64,000 bases of DNA from Gilvimarinus chinensis DSM 19667 (GTDB taxonomy: Bacteria > Pseudomonadota > Gammaproteobacteria > Pseudomonadales > Cellvibrionaceae): contig NZ_KB898711.1 in the NCBI RefSeq assembly GCF_000377745.1, forward strand, positions 1 to 64,000. The letters are read 5' to 3'. The translations under genes were made by a program, and so were the position numbers. Under the pieces are notes generated by a model. It worked only from the letters and a program-made list of their open reading frames with translations, did not search any database and was not told the DNA's origin. How positions within the stretch are numbered: position 1 is the stretch's first letter; every line of letters starts with the position of its first letter. Positions 22,398-33,181 of this stretch are shown piece by piece.

Positions 22398-23450
22398 CTA
22401 AGGGGCGTATTGCGAAAAAGTAACTGAACGCAAGTCGGTAAAACCGCCATTTTCTTTGACGATCATATACACCGCAAGTTGCTCAGCGTTGGCCAACGCA
22501 AGTCCTTTTTCAGGCCCAAGAACGTTCAATGCAGTCGCCCAGGCATCGGCGTGGGCGGCGGTGTCAGCAATTACCGTCACCGACGCAAGATTGTGGGTGA
22601 TGGGTCGGCCAGTGGCGGGATCAATGGTGTGCGAGTAACGCACACCATCCACTTCAAAGTAATTGCGGTAGTCCCCCGAGGTAGCCACGGATTTGTTGTC
22701 CAGCTCGATGGCCAGTCTAGCACTGCCGCCCAACGCTGAGGGCTGCTCTACCGCGATGCGCCAGGGGGTACCACGAGGGCTAACACCGGCCACGCGGACT
22801 TCACCACCAATCTCCACCATAAAGTTATTGAAACCGCGCCCCTGCAAAACCTTGGCAATCCAATCAACGCCATAACCTTTGCCCAGAGCCGACAAGTCTA
22901 CAAAAATAGGGGCTGTACGGCGCGCACGGGTGACATCCAGTTGCAGCTTATCATGCCCGGTAAGCGCTAAAGCTTCGGCCAACTGATCATCAGTGGGAAC
23001 AACCTCGGGCCGCATTTCCGGGCCAAATCCCCACAAATTAACCAAAGGGCCCACCGTAACATCAAACGCGCCCTCTGAGCGCTGACTGACATCTTCGCCA
23101 ATATTGAGCACTTCCATCAAGGGTTCTGACAGGTGCATCCATTCATTCACCGGCGCACGGTTAAACTGCATCAACTCCGAATCATCAATGTAGGTAGACA
23201 TCACCTGATTGATAATTTCCAGCTCATCGTCGATGGTTTTTTGCAGCTCGGCCTGCTCAAAGCCAAAGCTTTCTCCCGCCTCGGCCACCAGCGTTATGTG
23301 ATAACTGGTGCCCATGGTGGGCCCCGAAAGCTTGACGCTCTCACGAGGAGAATCGGCTTGGCCACAGCCAGTTAATAGGCCACCTATAAACAAAAACGAG
23401 GCCAGTAATACCAGCCTCGTTTTTGTTTTTGCTATTTGGGCAAATATCAT
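22398..23450 (-). CDS. apbE: FAD:protein FMN transferase
   Basis: ApbE attaches FMN covalently to threonine in NqrB and NqrC. The 350-residue protein (ATG at 23448-23450) has a lipoprotein signal (ASFLFIGGLLTGCGQ), so the mature form should be anchored to the membrane facing the periplasm. Family motifs seen are GPTMGTSYHITL, DLSALGKGYGVD, GEVRVAGVSPRG, TSGDYRNYFEVDG, YSHTIDPATGRPI, and TVIADTAAHADAWAT with the catalytic region. The alternative start at 23492 overlaps nqrF and would move the signal peptide away from the N-terminus. It follows nqrF by 7 bp. Confidence 0.94.
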   Translation of the reverse strand: MIFAQIAKTKTRLVLLASFLFIGGLLTGCGQADSPRESVKLSGPTMGTSYHITLVAEAGESFGFEQAELQKTIDDELEIINQVMSTYIDDSELMQFNRAPVNEWMHLSEPLMEVLNIGEDVSQRSEGAFDVTVGPLVNLWGFGPEMRPEVVPTDDQLAEALALTGHDKLQLDVTRARRTAPIFVDLSALGKGYGVDWIAKVLQGRGFNNFMVEIGGEVRVAGVSPRGTPWRIAVEQPSALGGSARLAIELDNKSVATSGDYRNYFEVDGVRYSHTIDPATGRPITHNLASVTVIADTAAHADAWATALNVLGPEKGLALANAEQLAVYMIVKENGGFTDLRSVTFSQYAP

Positions 23451-23457
23451 TGCTTGA

Positions 23458-24678
23458 TTAACCACCGAAGTCATCGAGCATAATATTTTCATCTTCTACG
23501 CCCAAATCGTGCAGCAGTTTAATAACCGCGGCGTTCATCATTGGTGGCCCACACATGTAGTACTCGCAATCTTCGGGCGCCGGATGGTCCTTCAGGTACT
23601 GCTCGTACAATACATTGTGAATAAAGCCGGTCAAACCGTCCCAGTTATCTTCGGGCTGTGGGTCGGACATAGCCACGTGCCACTCAAAGTTGTCGTTTTC
23701 GGCGGCCAGCATGTCGTATTCATCCTGATAAAACAGCTCTTTCAGAGAGCGGGCACCGTACCAGAAAGACATCTTACGCTTGCTGTTTAAACGCTTCAGC
23801 TGATCGAAAATGTGCGAACGCATTGGCGCCATACCCGCACCACCACCGATAAACACCATCTCTGCATCGGTATCTTTGGCGAAGAACTCACCAAAGGGCC
23901 CGAATACGGTGATTTTGTCACCCGGCTTCAGGTTGAAAACGTAAGTAGACATAATGCCCGGAGGAATGTCCTTTGAGCCCGGAGGCGGAGTGGCGATACG
24001 AATGTTGAACTTAACCAGACCTTTCTCTTCCGGGTAGTTCGCCATAGAGTAAGCACGCTGAACCGTTTCGGTGTTTTTGGCTTTAATGTTAAAGAAGCCA
24101 AAACGCTCCCAGTCACCGCGGAATTGCTCTTCGATATCAAAATCAGAGAAGCTGATATCGTAGGGCGGACACTCCAGCTGTACGTAACCACCGGCGCGGA
24201 AGTCTACGTTCTCGCCTTCGGGCAGCTTCAGAGTTAGTTCTTTAATAAAGGTGGCCACGTTGGGGTTCGACTCGACGGTACACTCCCACTGTTTAACCCC
24301 AAACACGTCTTCAGGCACTTCAACTTTCATGTCCTGCTTAACAGGCGTTTGGCAAGACAGGCGCCAGCCTTCATTCGCTTCACGCTTGGTGAAATGGCTC
24401 TCTTCGGTGGGCAGCATTGAACCGCCACCTTCGCTCACCACGCAGCGGCACTGGGCACAAGTGCCGCCACCACCGCAGGCTGAAGGCAAAAACAAACCAG
24501 CACCAGACAGTGTCTGCAACAGTTTGCCACCGGCGGGAACCGTCAGTGTTTTTTCGCCGTTAATATCGATGGTGACGTCGCCAGACGCTACCAGCTTTGC
24601 ACGTGCACTCAGGATCACAAACACCAGCGCGAGCACGATGACTGTGAACATGACTACACCAAGAATAATCTCGCTCAT
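23458..24678 (-). CDS. nqrF: Na+-translocating NADH:quinone reductase subunit F
   Basis: NqrF is the NADH-oxidising entry subunit. The 406-residue protein has an N-terminal membrane helix (about 5-25), then a 2Fe-2S ferredoxin domain ([14 protein letters not shown], with the fourth cysteine in LSCQTPV), an FAD domain ([11 protein letters not shown]) and an NADH domain ([25 protein letters not shown]). It is complete. It sits 15 bp after nqrE and 7 bp before apbE. Confidence 0.97.
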   Translation of the reverse strand: MSEIILGVVMFTVIVLALVFVILSARAKLVASGDVTIDINGEKTLTVPAGGKLLQTLSGAGLFLPSACGGGGTCAQCRCVVSEGGGSMLPTEESHFTKREANEGWRLSCQTPVKQDMKVEVPEDVFGVKQWECTVESNPNVATFIKELTLKLPEGENVDFRAGGYVQLECPPYDISFSDFDIEEQFRGDWERFGFFNIKAKNTETVQRAYSMANYPEEKGLVKFNIRIATPPPGSKDIPPGIMSTYVFNLKPGDKITVFGPFGEFFAKDTDAEMVFIGGGAGMAPMRSHIFDQLKRLNSKRKMSFWYGARSLKELFYQDEYDMLAAENDNFEWHVAMSDPQPEDNWDGLTGFIHNVLYEQYLKDHPAPEDCEYYMCGPPMMNAAVIKLLHDLGVEDENIMLDDFGG

Positions 24679-24693
24679 GTGTATCCTCGCTGA

Positions 24694-25302
24694 TTACAGA
24701 TCAATACCGCCGAAGGACATAAAGCCCAGCGACATGAGTCCTACGGTGATGAAAGTAATGCCCAGACCGCGCAGGCCGTCGGGAACATCGGAGTACTTCA
24801 TCTTCTCGCGAATACCCGCCAGTGCGGTAATAGCCAGCGCCCAGCCCACACCGGAGCCCGCGCCGAATACCACACTCTCGGCAAAGTTGTAATCGCGCTC
24901 CACCATAAACAGCGAGCCACCCAGGATGGCGCAGTTTACGGTAATCAGCGGCAGGAACACGCCCAGCGCGTTGTACAGCGCGGGAACGTATTTATCCAGA
25001 ACCATCTCCAGAATCTGCACCAGGGCGGCAATTACACCAATGTAGGTAATCAGGCCCAGAAAGCTCAGATCCACGTTGGGCAAGCCGGCCCAGGCCAGCG
25101 CGCCATCGGCCAGTACATAGGTGTACAGCAGGTTATTGACCGGCACGGTAATGGTCTGCACCACAACCACGGCAATACCCAAGCCAAAAGCAGCGCCAAT
25201 CTTTTTAGAGATGGCCAAAAAGGTACACATGCCCAGGAAGAAAGCCAGGGCCATGTTGTCGATAAAAATCGACCGAATAAACAGGCTTAAATAAGCTTCC
25301 AC
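24694..25302 (-). CDS. nqrE: Na+-translocating NADH:quinone reductase subunit E
   Basis: This is a six-helix inner-membrane subunit that with NqrD binds an iron centre within the membrane and forms part of the sodium path. The 202-residue length is normal. [14 protein letters not shown] holds the conserved cysteine of the first half and [10 protein letters not shown] that of the second half. It lies 2 bp after nqrD. Confidence 0.97.
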   Translation of the reverse strand: MEAYLSLFIRSIFIDNMALAFFLGMCTFLAISKKIGAAFGLGIAVVVVQTITVPVNNLLYTYVLADGALAWAGLPNVDLSFLGLITYIGVIAALVQILEMVLDKYVPALYNALGVFLPLITVNCAILGGSLFMVERDYNFAESVVFGAGSGVGWALAITALAGIREKMKYSDVPDGLRGLGITFITVGLMSLGFMSFGGIDL

Positions 25303-25304
25303 GA

Positions 25305-25967
25305 TTAGGCCTCCTTCGGCAGTGGCTTAGTGTTAGGTGCCATTTTGTAGTCGACCTCTTCCACCTGGTCTTTTTTCCAGGCGCGAATGCCCCAGATAAA
25401 GAGACCGATCAGGAAGAAGGCGCTAGGTGGCAACAACAACATACCGTTGGGGACGTACCAGCCGCCCTCGGTAGCCAGCGGCAGAATTTGGTAACCGTAA
25501 AGGCTCCCGGTACCGAACAGCTCGCGGATAAAAGCCAGACCCAACAAGATGGCGCTGTAACCAAAACCGTTACCCACACCGTCTAAAAAGCTCGGCAGAG
25601 GTGGGTTTTTCATGGCGAAAGCTTCGGCGCGGCCCATTACGATACAGTTGGTAATAATCAGGCCCACAAACACCGATAGCTGCTTGCTGATTTCGTAGGC
25701 GTAAGCCTTGAGCACCTGATCCACCACAATCACCAGTGAGGCGATAATGGTCATCTGGATAATAATCCGGATATTACCCGGGGCGTGGTTGCGCACCAGC
25801 GAAACGAACAGGTTTGAGAAAGCGGTCACCGTGGTCAGTGCGATACACATAACAACGGTCACTTTCAAACTGCTGGTCACCGCCAAAGCCGAACAGATAC
25901 CCAGAATTTGCAGCGCAATTGGGTTGTTCGAGAAAATTGGCGCGAATAAAAGCTCTTTTACTTTCAT
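25305..25967 (-). CDS. nqrD: Na+-translocating NADH:quinone reductase subunit D
   Basis: This is the membrane partner and paralogue of NqrE. The 220-residue protein has six hydrophobic helices, with the conserved cysteines in [10 protein letters not shown] and [18 protein letters not shown] short charged C-terminus follows. It is separated from nqrC by 4 bp and from nqrE by 2 bp. Confidence 0.97.
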   Translation of the reverse strand: MKVKELLFAPIFSNNPIALQILGICSALAVTSSLKVTVVMCIALTTVTAFSNLFVSLVRNHAPGNIRIIIQMTIIASLVIVVDQVLKAYAYEISKQLSVFVGLIITNCIVMGRAEAFAMKNPPLPSFLDGVGNGFGYSAILLGLAFIRELFGTGSLYGYQILPLATEGGWYVPNGMLLLPPSAFFLIGLFIWGIRAWKKDQVEEVDYKMAPNTKPLPKEA

Positions 25968-25971
25968 GGTC

Positions 25972-26754
25972 TTAGGCCTCCCCCTTCTTGAGGTTGGTCA
26001 AAAATGGCATATAGCCCTCTTCACCTAACCAGAATTGAACCAGGTTAGCAACGCCACGGCTGGTCAAGGTAGCACCCGACAAACCGTCAACCTTGTGCTC
26101 GGCATCTTTGGTATCTGGACCTACGGCACCTTTAATCACCGTCAACTGAGCATTGCCCTCTTCGTCGTAAACTTCTTTACCTTCCCACAGCGACTTCCAG
26201 TTCGGGTTATCCACTTCACCGCCAAGGCCGGGTGTTTCACCATGCTCGTAAAAACCTAAACCTTTCACAGTGTTCAAGTCTTTTTCCAGGGCAACAAAGC
26301 CGTAAAGAGTTGACCAAAGGCCGTAACCGCGAACCGGCAGGACAATGGTTTCCAGGCCATTGTCACCTTCAATCAGGTACACCAAGGCCACGTCTTCGCG
26401 ACGACCAATTTTGGCAATATCCTGATCGGCGCTTAAGTCTTCCGACATGGAAGGATCTTTAGCCGCTTTACGCTGCTCGTAATCGGCCGGATCTACCTCA
26501 TCTGTGTAGGTGCCAGAATCCAGATCCACGGCGCGAGTTGTAACCCGCTCGCTGAATACTTCTTCAACGCTCTTGCCGTTCAGCTGGTCGGTCAGACCAG
26601 CGGCGGCAAGGATATTGCGTTTAAAGTCCAGAGATTTATTCACTTCCTGCACGGGGCGCAGGTACACGGCGGCGGTAGAAACCACCACCGAGCAGACGAT
26701 GCACAGCAAAATAGTGACTATGAGCGTCTTTTTGATGGAATCGTTATTAGCCAC
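25972..26754 (-). CDS. nqrC: Na+-translocating NADH:quinone reductase subunit C
   Basis: NqrC carries a covalent FMN in its periplasmic domain. The 260-residue protein starts with GTG at 26752-26754 ([10 protein letters not shown], matching the family's usual N-terminus) rather than at the longer in-frame start 26799. One membrane helix (about 12-32) is followed by the flavin-binding domain with the attachment motif [10 protein letters not shown], threonine present. The start overlaps the nqrB stop by 8 bp. Confidence 0.95.
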   Translation of the reverse strand: MANNDSIKKTLIVTILLCIVCSVVVSTAAVYLRPVQEVNKSLDFKRNILAAAGLTDQLNGKSVEEVFSERVTTRAVDLDSGTYTDEVDPADYEQRKAAKDPSMSEDLSADQDIAKIGRREDVALVYLIEGDNGLETIVLPVRGYGLWSTLYGFVALEKDLNTVKGLGFYEHGETPGLGGEVDNPNWKSLWEGKEVYDEEGNAQLTVIKGAVGPDTKDAEHKVDGLSGATLTSRGVANLVQFWLGEEGYMPFLTNLKKGEA

Positions 26755-27952
26755 GTGCCAACCTCCGCTTGATGTTTGCTCGTACAACCAGGTAATCAAT
26801 CAGCGGGGCAAACAGGTTGGCAAACAGAATTGCCAGCATCATGCCTTCGGGGAAGGCAGGGTTTACCACACGAATGATAATTACCATAAAGCCAATCAGG
26901 GCACCGAACCAGTATTTACCGGTATCAGTCATGGACGCCGATACGGGGTCAGTAGCCATAAAGATCATGCCAAAGGCAAAACCACCCATAACCATGTGCC
27001 AGTACCAAGGCACGGCCACGGCAGGGTTAGACGAGGCATCACCCGTCAGATTCAGCAGCAAGGTGGTGGCAATCATGCCCAGCATAACGCCGGCCACAAT
27101 ACGCCAGGAGGCAATACCCATCACCAGCAGCACAGCGCCGCCGATAAAGATCGCCAGAGTTGAGGTCTCACCGATACTGCCCTGAATGTTACCCAGGAAG
27201 GCGTCCATCCAGGTGAACTGGTTAGTCAGAGCTTCAACACCGCCCTGCGCCGCAACGGACAGTGCGGTTGCACCGGTGTAACCGTCAACGGTTGTCCATA
27301 CCGTATCACCAGACATACTGGCAGGATACGCGAAGAACAAGAACGCACGGCCGGTCAGCGCCGGGTTGAGGAAGTTTTTGCCGGTGCCGCCAAAGACTTC
27401 TTTACCCAGAACCACACCAAAGCTGATGCCCAGTGCCGCGTACAGCAAGGGTAAATCGGGTGGGCAAATCAGCGCAAACAGCACTGAGGTAACAAAAAAG
27501 CCTTCGTTGACTTCGTGGCCACGCACAGAGGCGAACAGCACTTCCCAGAAACCGCCGACAATAAACACCACCGCGTAAATCGGCAGGAAGTAAGCGGCGC
27601 CGTGCACCAGACAATCCCAAATGCTGTTGGGGTCAAAACCGGCAATGGCGCTGATCAGCGCAATACGCCAGCCTTCACCAACACCAGTGCCCAGCTCGGC
27701 GAGAATGGTGTTGGCTTGATGCCCAACGTTGTACATGCCGAAGAACATGGCGGGGAAGGTACAAATCCACACCGTGATCATAATGCGCTTCAGGTCGAGA
27801 CCATCGCGCACATGGCTGGTGGTTTTGGTGACGTTGGCGGGACGGAACAGCCCGGTATCAATCGCCTCGTACAGCGAATACCACTTTTCCAGCTTGCCGC
27901 CTTTGTGAAAGTTTGGCTCGATTTTATCGAGATAATTACGCAAGAATTTCAT
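26747..27952 (-). CDS. nqrB: Na+-translocating NADH:quinone reductase subunit B
   Basis: NqrB is the large membrane subunit forming the sodium channel. The 401-residue protein has about ten hydrophobic helices and the covalent FMN attachment site in [13 protein letters not shown], threonine present. The conserved N-terminal stretch [16 protein letters not shown] is intact. It follows nqrA by 3 bp. Confidence 0.97.
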   Translation of the reverse strand: MKFLRNYLDKIEPNFHKGGKLEKWYSLYEAIDTGLFRPANVTKTTSHVRDGLDLKRIMITVWICTFPAMFFGMYNVGHQANTILAELGTGVGEGWRIALISAIAGFDPNSIWDCLVHGAAYFLPIYAVVFIVGGFWEVLFASVRGHEVNEGFFVTSVLFALICPPDLPLLYAALGISFGVVLGKEVFGGTGKNFLNPALTGRAFLFFAYPASMSGDTVWTTVDGYTGATALSVAAQGGVEALTNQFTWMDAFLGNIQGSIGETSTLAIFIGGAVLLVMGIASWRIVAGVMLGMIATTLLLNLTGDASSNPAVAVPWYWHMVMGGFAFGMIFMATDPVSASMTDTGKYWFGALIGFMVIIIRVVNPAFPEGMMLAILFANLFAPLIDYLVVRANIKRRLARG

Positions 27953-27955
27953 GCC

Positions 27956-29299
27956 TTAACCCTCCAGCTCGATACGGGTGAGGTTGTCGCGCAAAATCGG
28001 GCCGTACTCGTACTTACCCGGGCAGACAAACGTACACAAAGCCAGATCATCTTCGTCCAGCTCAAGGCAGCCAAGCTGCTGAGCGGTTTCAGTGTCACCC
28101 ACAATTAACGCGCGCAACAGCTGAGTTGGAAGGATATCCAGCGGCATGACTTTCTCATAAGCGCCAACCGGCACCATAGCGCGCTCACTACCAAAAGTGG
28201 TGGTGGTGAAATTAAAGCGCTTGGACGGCATTAGCTTAGACAGATAGATGTTCATAACCGAGAAGAAGTCGGTACCGGCGCGCAGGTAGTGCAGCATCGG
28301 ACGATCATCGCCCTCTTCCAGCACGCTTACCTGAGTGTGGTAGCGCCCCAAAAAGGCGTAAGGACCATTTGCAGTCCGGCCACCAAACACTGAACCGGAA
28401 ATCACACGGTTGTGATCACCTTTGAGTTTACCGGCGGTCAACTCATCAAGGCTGGCACCCAAGCGGGTACGCAGCAAAGTGGGCTCATTAACCTGAGGGC
28501 CTGCAACGGAAATCACGCGAGAAGTTTCCAGACGCCCTTCGCCGAACAAAATGCCCACGGCCACTACGTCTTGGTAGTTGATGGTCCAGACAAATTTGGT
28601 TGCGGTAACAGGGTCCAGATGATGAATGTGAGTACCGGCATTACCAGCGGGGTGAACACCACCAAACTCATGCACCTCAATCTGGCCCTCAGCTTTGGCG
28701 GGGATATCCGCACCAGCTGCTTTACAGACGAATACCTTACCTTCGGTCAGACGCGCTAATACTTTCAAGCCTTTAGCGAAAGCGTCTTCCTGGCCTTTCA
28801 ATACCACCTGCGGGTCTGCCGCCAGTGGATTGGTGTCCATCGCCGTGACGAAGATTGAATGGGGTTTGGCATCCAGTGCCGGAACCTTGCTATAGGGGCG
28901 CGAGCGCAATGCTGTCCACAAACCCGCTGCATTCAGCTGGTCGCGAACGGCCTGGCCATCCAGCGAGCTAAGCTCACCGTCGCTGTAACTTTGAAAGCTC
29001 TCGCTGTCATCGCCATCTACGTCGATAACAACTGACTGCAACATACGGCGCTCGCCACGGTTAATGGCGGCAACAGTACCTGCTGCAGGAGCCGTGTATC
29101 TTACCCCTTCGGTTTTTTTATCGGTAAACAGAAGCTGACCGAGCTTGACCTTATCACCCACGGCTACTTCCATGGTTGGCTTCATGCCGTGATAATCTGG
29201 GCCAATGACTGCCACAGAGCGAGCCTTTGGCCCATCTTTGATAGTCTGCTCGGGCGCACCGGATATAGGTAAATCCAATCCCCGACGAATCTTTATCAT
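27956..29299 (-). CDS. nqrA: Na+-translocating NADH:quinone reductase subunit A
   Basis: NqrA is the peripheral cytoplasmic subunit implicated in quinone interaction. The 447-residue protein, starting [18 protein letters not shown], matches the Vibrio length of about 446. Characteristic blocks are [19 protein letters not shown] and [16 protein letters not shown]. The ATG at 29297-29299 is preferred over one 18 bp upstream because homologues begin MIKI. It is the first gene of nqrABCDEF-apbE-nqrM. Confidence 0.97.
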   Translation of the reverse strand: MIKIRRGLDLPISGAPEQTIKDGPKARSVAVIGPDYHGMKPTMEVAVGDKVKLGQLLFTDKKTEGVRYTAPAAGTVAAINRGERRMLQSVVIDVDGDDSESFQSYSDGELSSLDGQAVRDQLNAAGLWTALRSRPYSKVPALDAKPHSIFVTAMDTNPLAADPQVVLKGQEDAFAKGLKVLARLTEGKVFVCKAAGADIPAKAEGQIEVHEFGGVHPAGNAGTHIHHLDPVTATKFVWTINYQDVVAVGILFGEGRLETSRVISVAGPQVNEPTLLRTRLGASLDELTAGKLKGDHNRVISGSVFGGRTANGPYAFLGRYHTQVSVLEEGDDRPMLHYLRAGTDFFSVMNIYLSKLMPSKRFNFTTTTFGSERAMVPVGAYEKVMPLDILPTQLLRALIVGDTETAQQLGCLELDEDDLALCTFVCPGKYEYGPILRDNLTRIELEG

Positions 29300-29693
29300 A
29301 CGTCTCTGCCTAATCACTCGTTGGATTAATGACTTTGCACGGCCAGGTTGCAGGCCGCAGTGTTGCGCTGGTGTCGTTCCAGCTGCTTCTATTGAGTTGA
29401 AGCTTAATCAATCGACGGCCGGTGGGCGGGATAGCGCGAAAGCTCGACACAAAAACTCGAACTTTGAGGCCTAACACCGAAAAAAACCAAGTGTGGCGGG
29501 TATTTTTCAGACGCAAAGTGTCCAACCGGCAAAAAAATCGCGGCAATTATAAAGATCGACGCCGCTAAAGACCAGTGGCGCGGCACAATTTTAGTGCCAC
29601 AGCCCTTCGCTGCGCCCTCACCTACAGCATCAGGCCAAACACAGGTACAATCTCGGCCTTTCGTTTTGCGCACCCAGAGACTTGCCGCCCAAC
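29300..29693. other. divergent intergenic region between nqrA and mfd
   Basis: About 394 bp without a gene. It must hold the promoters of both the nqr operon (minus) and mfd (plus). A TATAAT on the minus strand lies at 29546-29551; no equally clear box is visible for mfd. If that box is used, the nqr mRNA would have a leader of roughly 240 nt, long enough for regulation, although no known riboswitch was recognised. Confidence 0.5.
29546..29551 (-). promoter_or_regulatory. candidate -10 box for the nqr operon
   Basis: TATAAT matches the sigma-70 -10 consensus exactly. The hexamer 17 bp upstream (TGGTCT) is a poor -35. Distance to nqrA is about 245 bp. Tentative. Confidence 0.25.
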
Positions 29694-32600
29694 ATGACAA
29701 CTGCCGATTCTTTTAACCCCGACATTATCGCCCGTGCCGGCGAACGCCGACAATGGGGCCGTTTACCGGGGGGCGCCGCTGCGCTCACGCTCGCCAACGC
29801 CGCCCAACGCCACAATGGGTTAAGCTTAGTCGTTACCAGCGATACAGCCAGCGCCCAACGCCTGGAGACCGAACTGGCCTTTTTTGCTGGCAAAGATTTG
29901 CAAATTTTGCATTTAGCCGATTGGGAAACCCTACCCTACGACAGCATCTCCCCCCACCAGGACATCATCTCGCAACGACTGCGCACCCTGTATCAGTTAC
30001 CCAGCGTCAGCCAAGGCATTCTGGTGGTGCCGGTTACCAGCTTGTTGCAGCGCTTAATGCCTAAAACCTATCTGATGGGCGGCAGCTTGATGCTTAACGT
30101 CGGCGAACCGCTTAACCCGGAAACCCTGCGCACCAACCTGACCCAGGCGGGCTATCGCACTGTAGACACGGTTTACGAGCACGGCGAATACGCCGTACGG
30201 GGCTCGCTGATTGACATTTTCCCAATGGGCAGCAGCCAGCCTTTGCGCATCGATTTGTTCGACGATGAAATCGACTCGCTGCGCACCTTTGACCCCGACA
30301 CGCAACTGACCGCGGACAAAATCGAGGCTCTTGAGCTACTCCCAGCCCGCGAATTCCCATTGGATAAAAACGGCATCAGCGCCTTTAAACAGCGCTGGCA
30401 TCAGCGTTTTGATACCGACCCCAGCGCCTGCAGCGTGTATCGCGATGTAAGCGACGGCATTGCGCCCCCGGGTATTGAGTACTATCTGCCGCTGTTTTTC
30501 GATCACTGCGACACACTTTTTGAGTACCTGCCAGAACAAACCGTTGCCTACACCCTTGGGGATATTAATGAGGCTGCGCAACGCTTTTTAGGTGAACTGA
30601 AATCACGCTATGACTCGCGTGGCGTTGACCCTACGCGCCCCCTGCTGCGCCCCGAAGAAATTTATCTGCGCGAAGAAGAGCTGTTTGCAGGCTTAAAAAG
30701 CCTAAGCCGCACGGCCCTTGTCAGCCACCCGCTGGATGAGGCCGCCGGCAACCAGAATTTCAGCTTTAACAGCCCGCCCTCGCTGCCAGTGCAAGCACAA
30801 AACGAACACCCGTTAACCGCGCTGGAAGCGTTTTTAATGGAGTTCGAAGGCCGGGTTCTGTTTTGCGCCGAATCCGCCGGACGCCGTGAAACCCTACTGG
30901 AGTTACTATCGCGCATTCGCGTAAAGCCAAAAGAGTTAGACAGCTGGCAAAGCTTCAGCGCGGGCAATGAAACCCTCGCCATTACCGTGGGCAGTATTGA
31001 TCAGGGGCTCATTTGCACCTCACCCAAGCTGGCTTTAATTACCGAGAGCCAGTTATTTGGCGAGCGGGTGCAGCAAACCCGCCGACGCCGCCAAAGCCAG
31101 GAGAACGCCGACAACGTCGTTAAAAACCTGACCGAGTTGCAAGTCGGTGCGCCGGTGGTACACATCGACCACGGTGTAGGCCGCTATCGCGGCCTTGAAA
31201 CCATTACCATCGAAAACGAAACCAACGAATTTTTAATGTTGGAGTATGCCGACGAGGCAAAGTTGTATGTGCCCGTCACCAGCTTGCATTTAATCAGCCG
31301 CTACAGCGGCGCCGATGAAAACGTCGCGCCCCTGCACAAGCTGGGCTCAGAGGCCTGGGGCAAAGCCAAACGCAAGGCTGCCGAACAGGTACGCGACACC
31401 GCCGCCGAGCTGTTGGATATATACGCCAAGCGAGCGGCCCGCAAAGGGCTCGCCTTCGACGACCCGAAAGCCGATTATCTGGCCTTTTCAGCGGGCTTCC
31501 CCTTTGAAGAAACGCCCGATCAGCAGCTTGCCATTGATGCGGTGGTCAAAGACATGCTCTCGCCGCAACCGATGGACCGACTGGTGTGCGGCGATGTGGG
31601 TTTTGGTAAAACCGAAGTTGCCATGCGCGCCGCCTTTGTGGCTGCCCACGGCGGCAAGCAGGTGGCGATTCTCGCCCCCACAACGCTGCTGGCACAACAA
31701 CACTACGAATCGCTCAAAGATCGCTTTGCCAGCTGGCCTTTTACCATCGAAGTCATGTCGCGCTTTCGCACCAACAAAGAGGTAGAAGCCGTAAAAGAGC
31801 GCCTGGCTGAAGGTAAAATCGACATCGTCGTGGGCACCCATAAACTGATTCAACCGGACATCAAGTACAAAGATCTGGGGCTACTAATCATCGACGAAGA
31901 GCACCGTTTTGGCGTGCGCCAGAAAGACCAGCTGAAAAAGCTGCGCGCCGAGATCGATATTCTGACCCTGACCGCCACCCCGATTCCGCGCACACTAAAC
32001 ATGTCTATGGCCGGTATTCGCGATTTATCCATTATCGCCACCCCGCCGGCGCGGCGTTTAAGCGTAAAAACCTTCGTACGCCAGCACGACGATGCGACGA
32101 TCAAAGAAGCGATTCTGCGGGAGATTTTACGTGGCGGTCAGGTGTACTACCTGCATAACGAAGTAAAAAGCATTGAGCGCACCGCCCGCGCCCTGCAAGA
32201 GCTGGTGCCGGAGGCGCGCATCGGCATAGGCCACGGCCAGATGCGCGAGCGCGAACTGGAAAAAGTCATGTCGGATTTCTACCACAAGCGCTTTAACGTC
32301 ATGGTGTGCAGCACCATTATTGAAACCGGTATCGACATTCCCAGCGCCAACACCATTATTATTCACCGCGCCGACAAATTTGGCCTGGCGCAACTGCATC
32401 AGTTGCGCGGGCGCGTGGGCCGTTCTCACCACCAGGCCTACGCTTACTTGCTGACGCCCGAGCGCCGCGCCATGACCAATGACGCCATCAAGCGCCTGGA
32501 AGCCATTGCCAGCGCAGAGGATCTGGGCGCAGGCTTTACCCTGGCCACCCACGATATGGAAATACGCGGTGCGGGCGAGCTGCTGGGCGACGAACAGTCC

Positions 32601-33140
32601 GGGCAAATTCAAACAGTGGGCTTTTCCATGTACATGGACATGCTTGATCGCGCGGTAAAAGCCCTGCGCTCGGGTAAGCAGCCCAACATCGATGCGCCTC
32701 TTGCGGATAACATTGATGTGAATTTACGCATTCCCGCGTTGATTCCCGACGACTATCTACCCGATGTACACACCCGCCTGGTACTGTACAAACGCATCGC
32801 CGGCGCTGAAACACCCGAAGCGCTGCGTGAACTTCAGGTGGAAATGATTGACCGCTTTGGCCTTTTGCCCGAGCAAACCAAAAACCTATTGCGCGTTACT
32901 GAAATCAAACTCGACGCCGAAAAGCTGGGCATTGCCAAACTTGAAGCCTCCGCCGGCGGCGGCAAAGTAGAGTTCGGTCCCGATGCGCAAATAGACCCGC
33001 TCAAAATTGTGCAGATGGTGCAAAGCCAACCCCAGGTGTTTTCTCTGGCCGGCGCCAACGGCCTCAACTTTAAAGTGCCGATGCCCGATGCGGAAGATCG
33101 TCTGCAAAGGGTGACAGACCTTTTAGCCAGCTTGCACTAA
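29694..33140 (+). CDS. mfd: transcription-repair coupling factor
   Basis: Mfd removes RNA polymerase stalled at DNA damage and recruits UvrA. With the ATG at 29694 the protein is 1148 residues, the same as E. coli Mfd; a TTG 12 bp earlier is less likely. In order: the UvrB-like N-terminal domains (about 1-350), the polymerase-interacting domain (about 480-550, VHIDHGVGRYRGLETI), the helicase motor with Walker A GDVGFGKTE and DEEH box (LLIIDEEHRFG), the TRG-type motif region (LHQLRGRVGRSHHQAY), and the C-terminal TRCF domain. It is followed by csiV after 41 bp, as in Pseudomonas. Confidence 0.97.
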   Translation: MTTADSFNPDIIARAGERRQWGRLPGGAAALTLANAAQRHNGLSLVVTSDTASAQRLETELAFFAGKDLQILHLADWETLPYDSISPHQDIISQRLRTLYQLPSVSQGILVVPVTSLLQRLMPKTYLMGGSLMLNVGEPLNPETLRTNLTQAGYRTVDTVYEHGEYAVRGSLIDIFPMGSSQPLRIDLFDDEIDSLRTFDPDTQLTADKIEALELLPAREFPLDKNGISAFKQRWHQRFDTDPSACSVYRDVSDGIAPPGIEYYLPLFFDHCDTLFEYLPEQTVAYTLGDINEAAQRFLGELKSRYDSRGVDPTRPLLRPEEIYLREEELFAGLKSLSRTALVSHPLDEAAGNQNFSFNSPPSLPVQAQNEHPLTALEAFLMEFEGRVLFCAESAGRRETLLELLSRIRVKPKELDSWQSFSAGNETLAITVGSIDQGLICTSPKLALITESQLFGERVQQTRRRRQSQENADNVVKNLTELQVGAPVVHIDHGVGRYRGLETITIENETNEFLMLEYADEAKLYVPVTSLHLISRYSGADENVAPLHKLGSEAWGKAKRKAAEQVRDTAAELLDIYAKRAARKGLAFDDPKADYLAFSAGFPFEETPDQQLAIDAVVKDMLSPQPMDRLVCGDVGFGKTEVAMRAAFVAAHGGKQVAILAPTTLLAQQHYESLKDRFASWPFTIEVMSRFRTNKEVEAVKERLAEGKIDIVVGTHKLIQPDIKYKDLGLLIIDEEHRFGVRQKDQLKKLRAEIDILTLTATPIPRTLNMSMAGIRDLSIIATPPARRLSVKTFVRQHDDATIKEAILREILRGGQVYYLHNEVKSIERTARALQELVPEARIGIGHGQMRERELEKVMSDFYHKRFNVMVCSTIIETGIDIPSANTIIIHRADKFGLAQLHQLRGRVGRSHHQAYAYLLTPERRAMTNDAIKRLEAIASAEDLGAGFTLATHDMEIRGAGELLGDEQSGQIQTVGFSMYMDMLDRAVKALRSGKQPNIDAPLADNIDVNLRIPALIPDDYLPDVHTRLVLYKRIAGAETPEALRELQVEMIDRFGLLPEQTKNLLRVTEIKLDAEKLGIAKLEASAGGGKVEFGPDAQIDPLKIVQMVQSQPQVFSLAGANGLNFKVPMPDAEDRLQRVTDLLASLH

Positions 33141-33181
33141 AACGGGTTAGACTTGCCACTCGCGCAATAAGGAAGACATTT

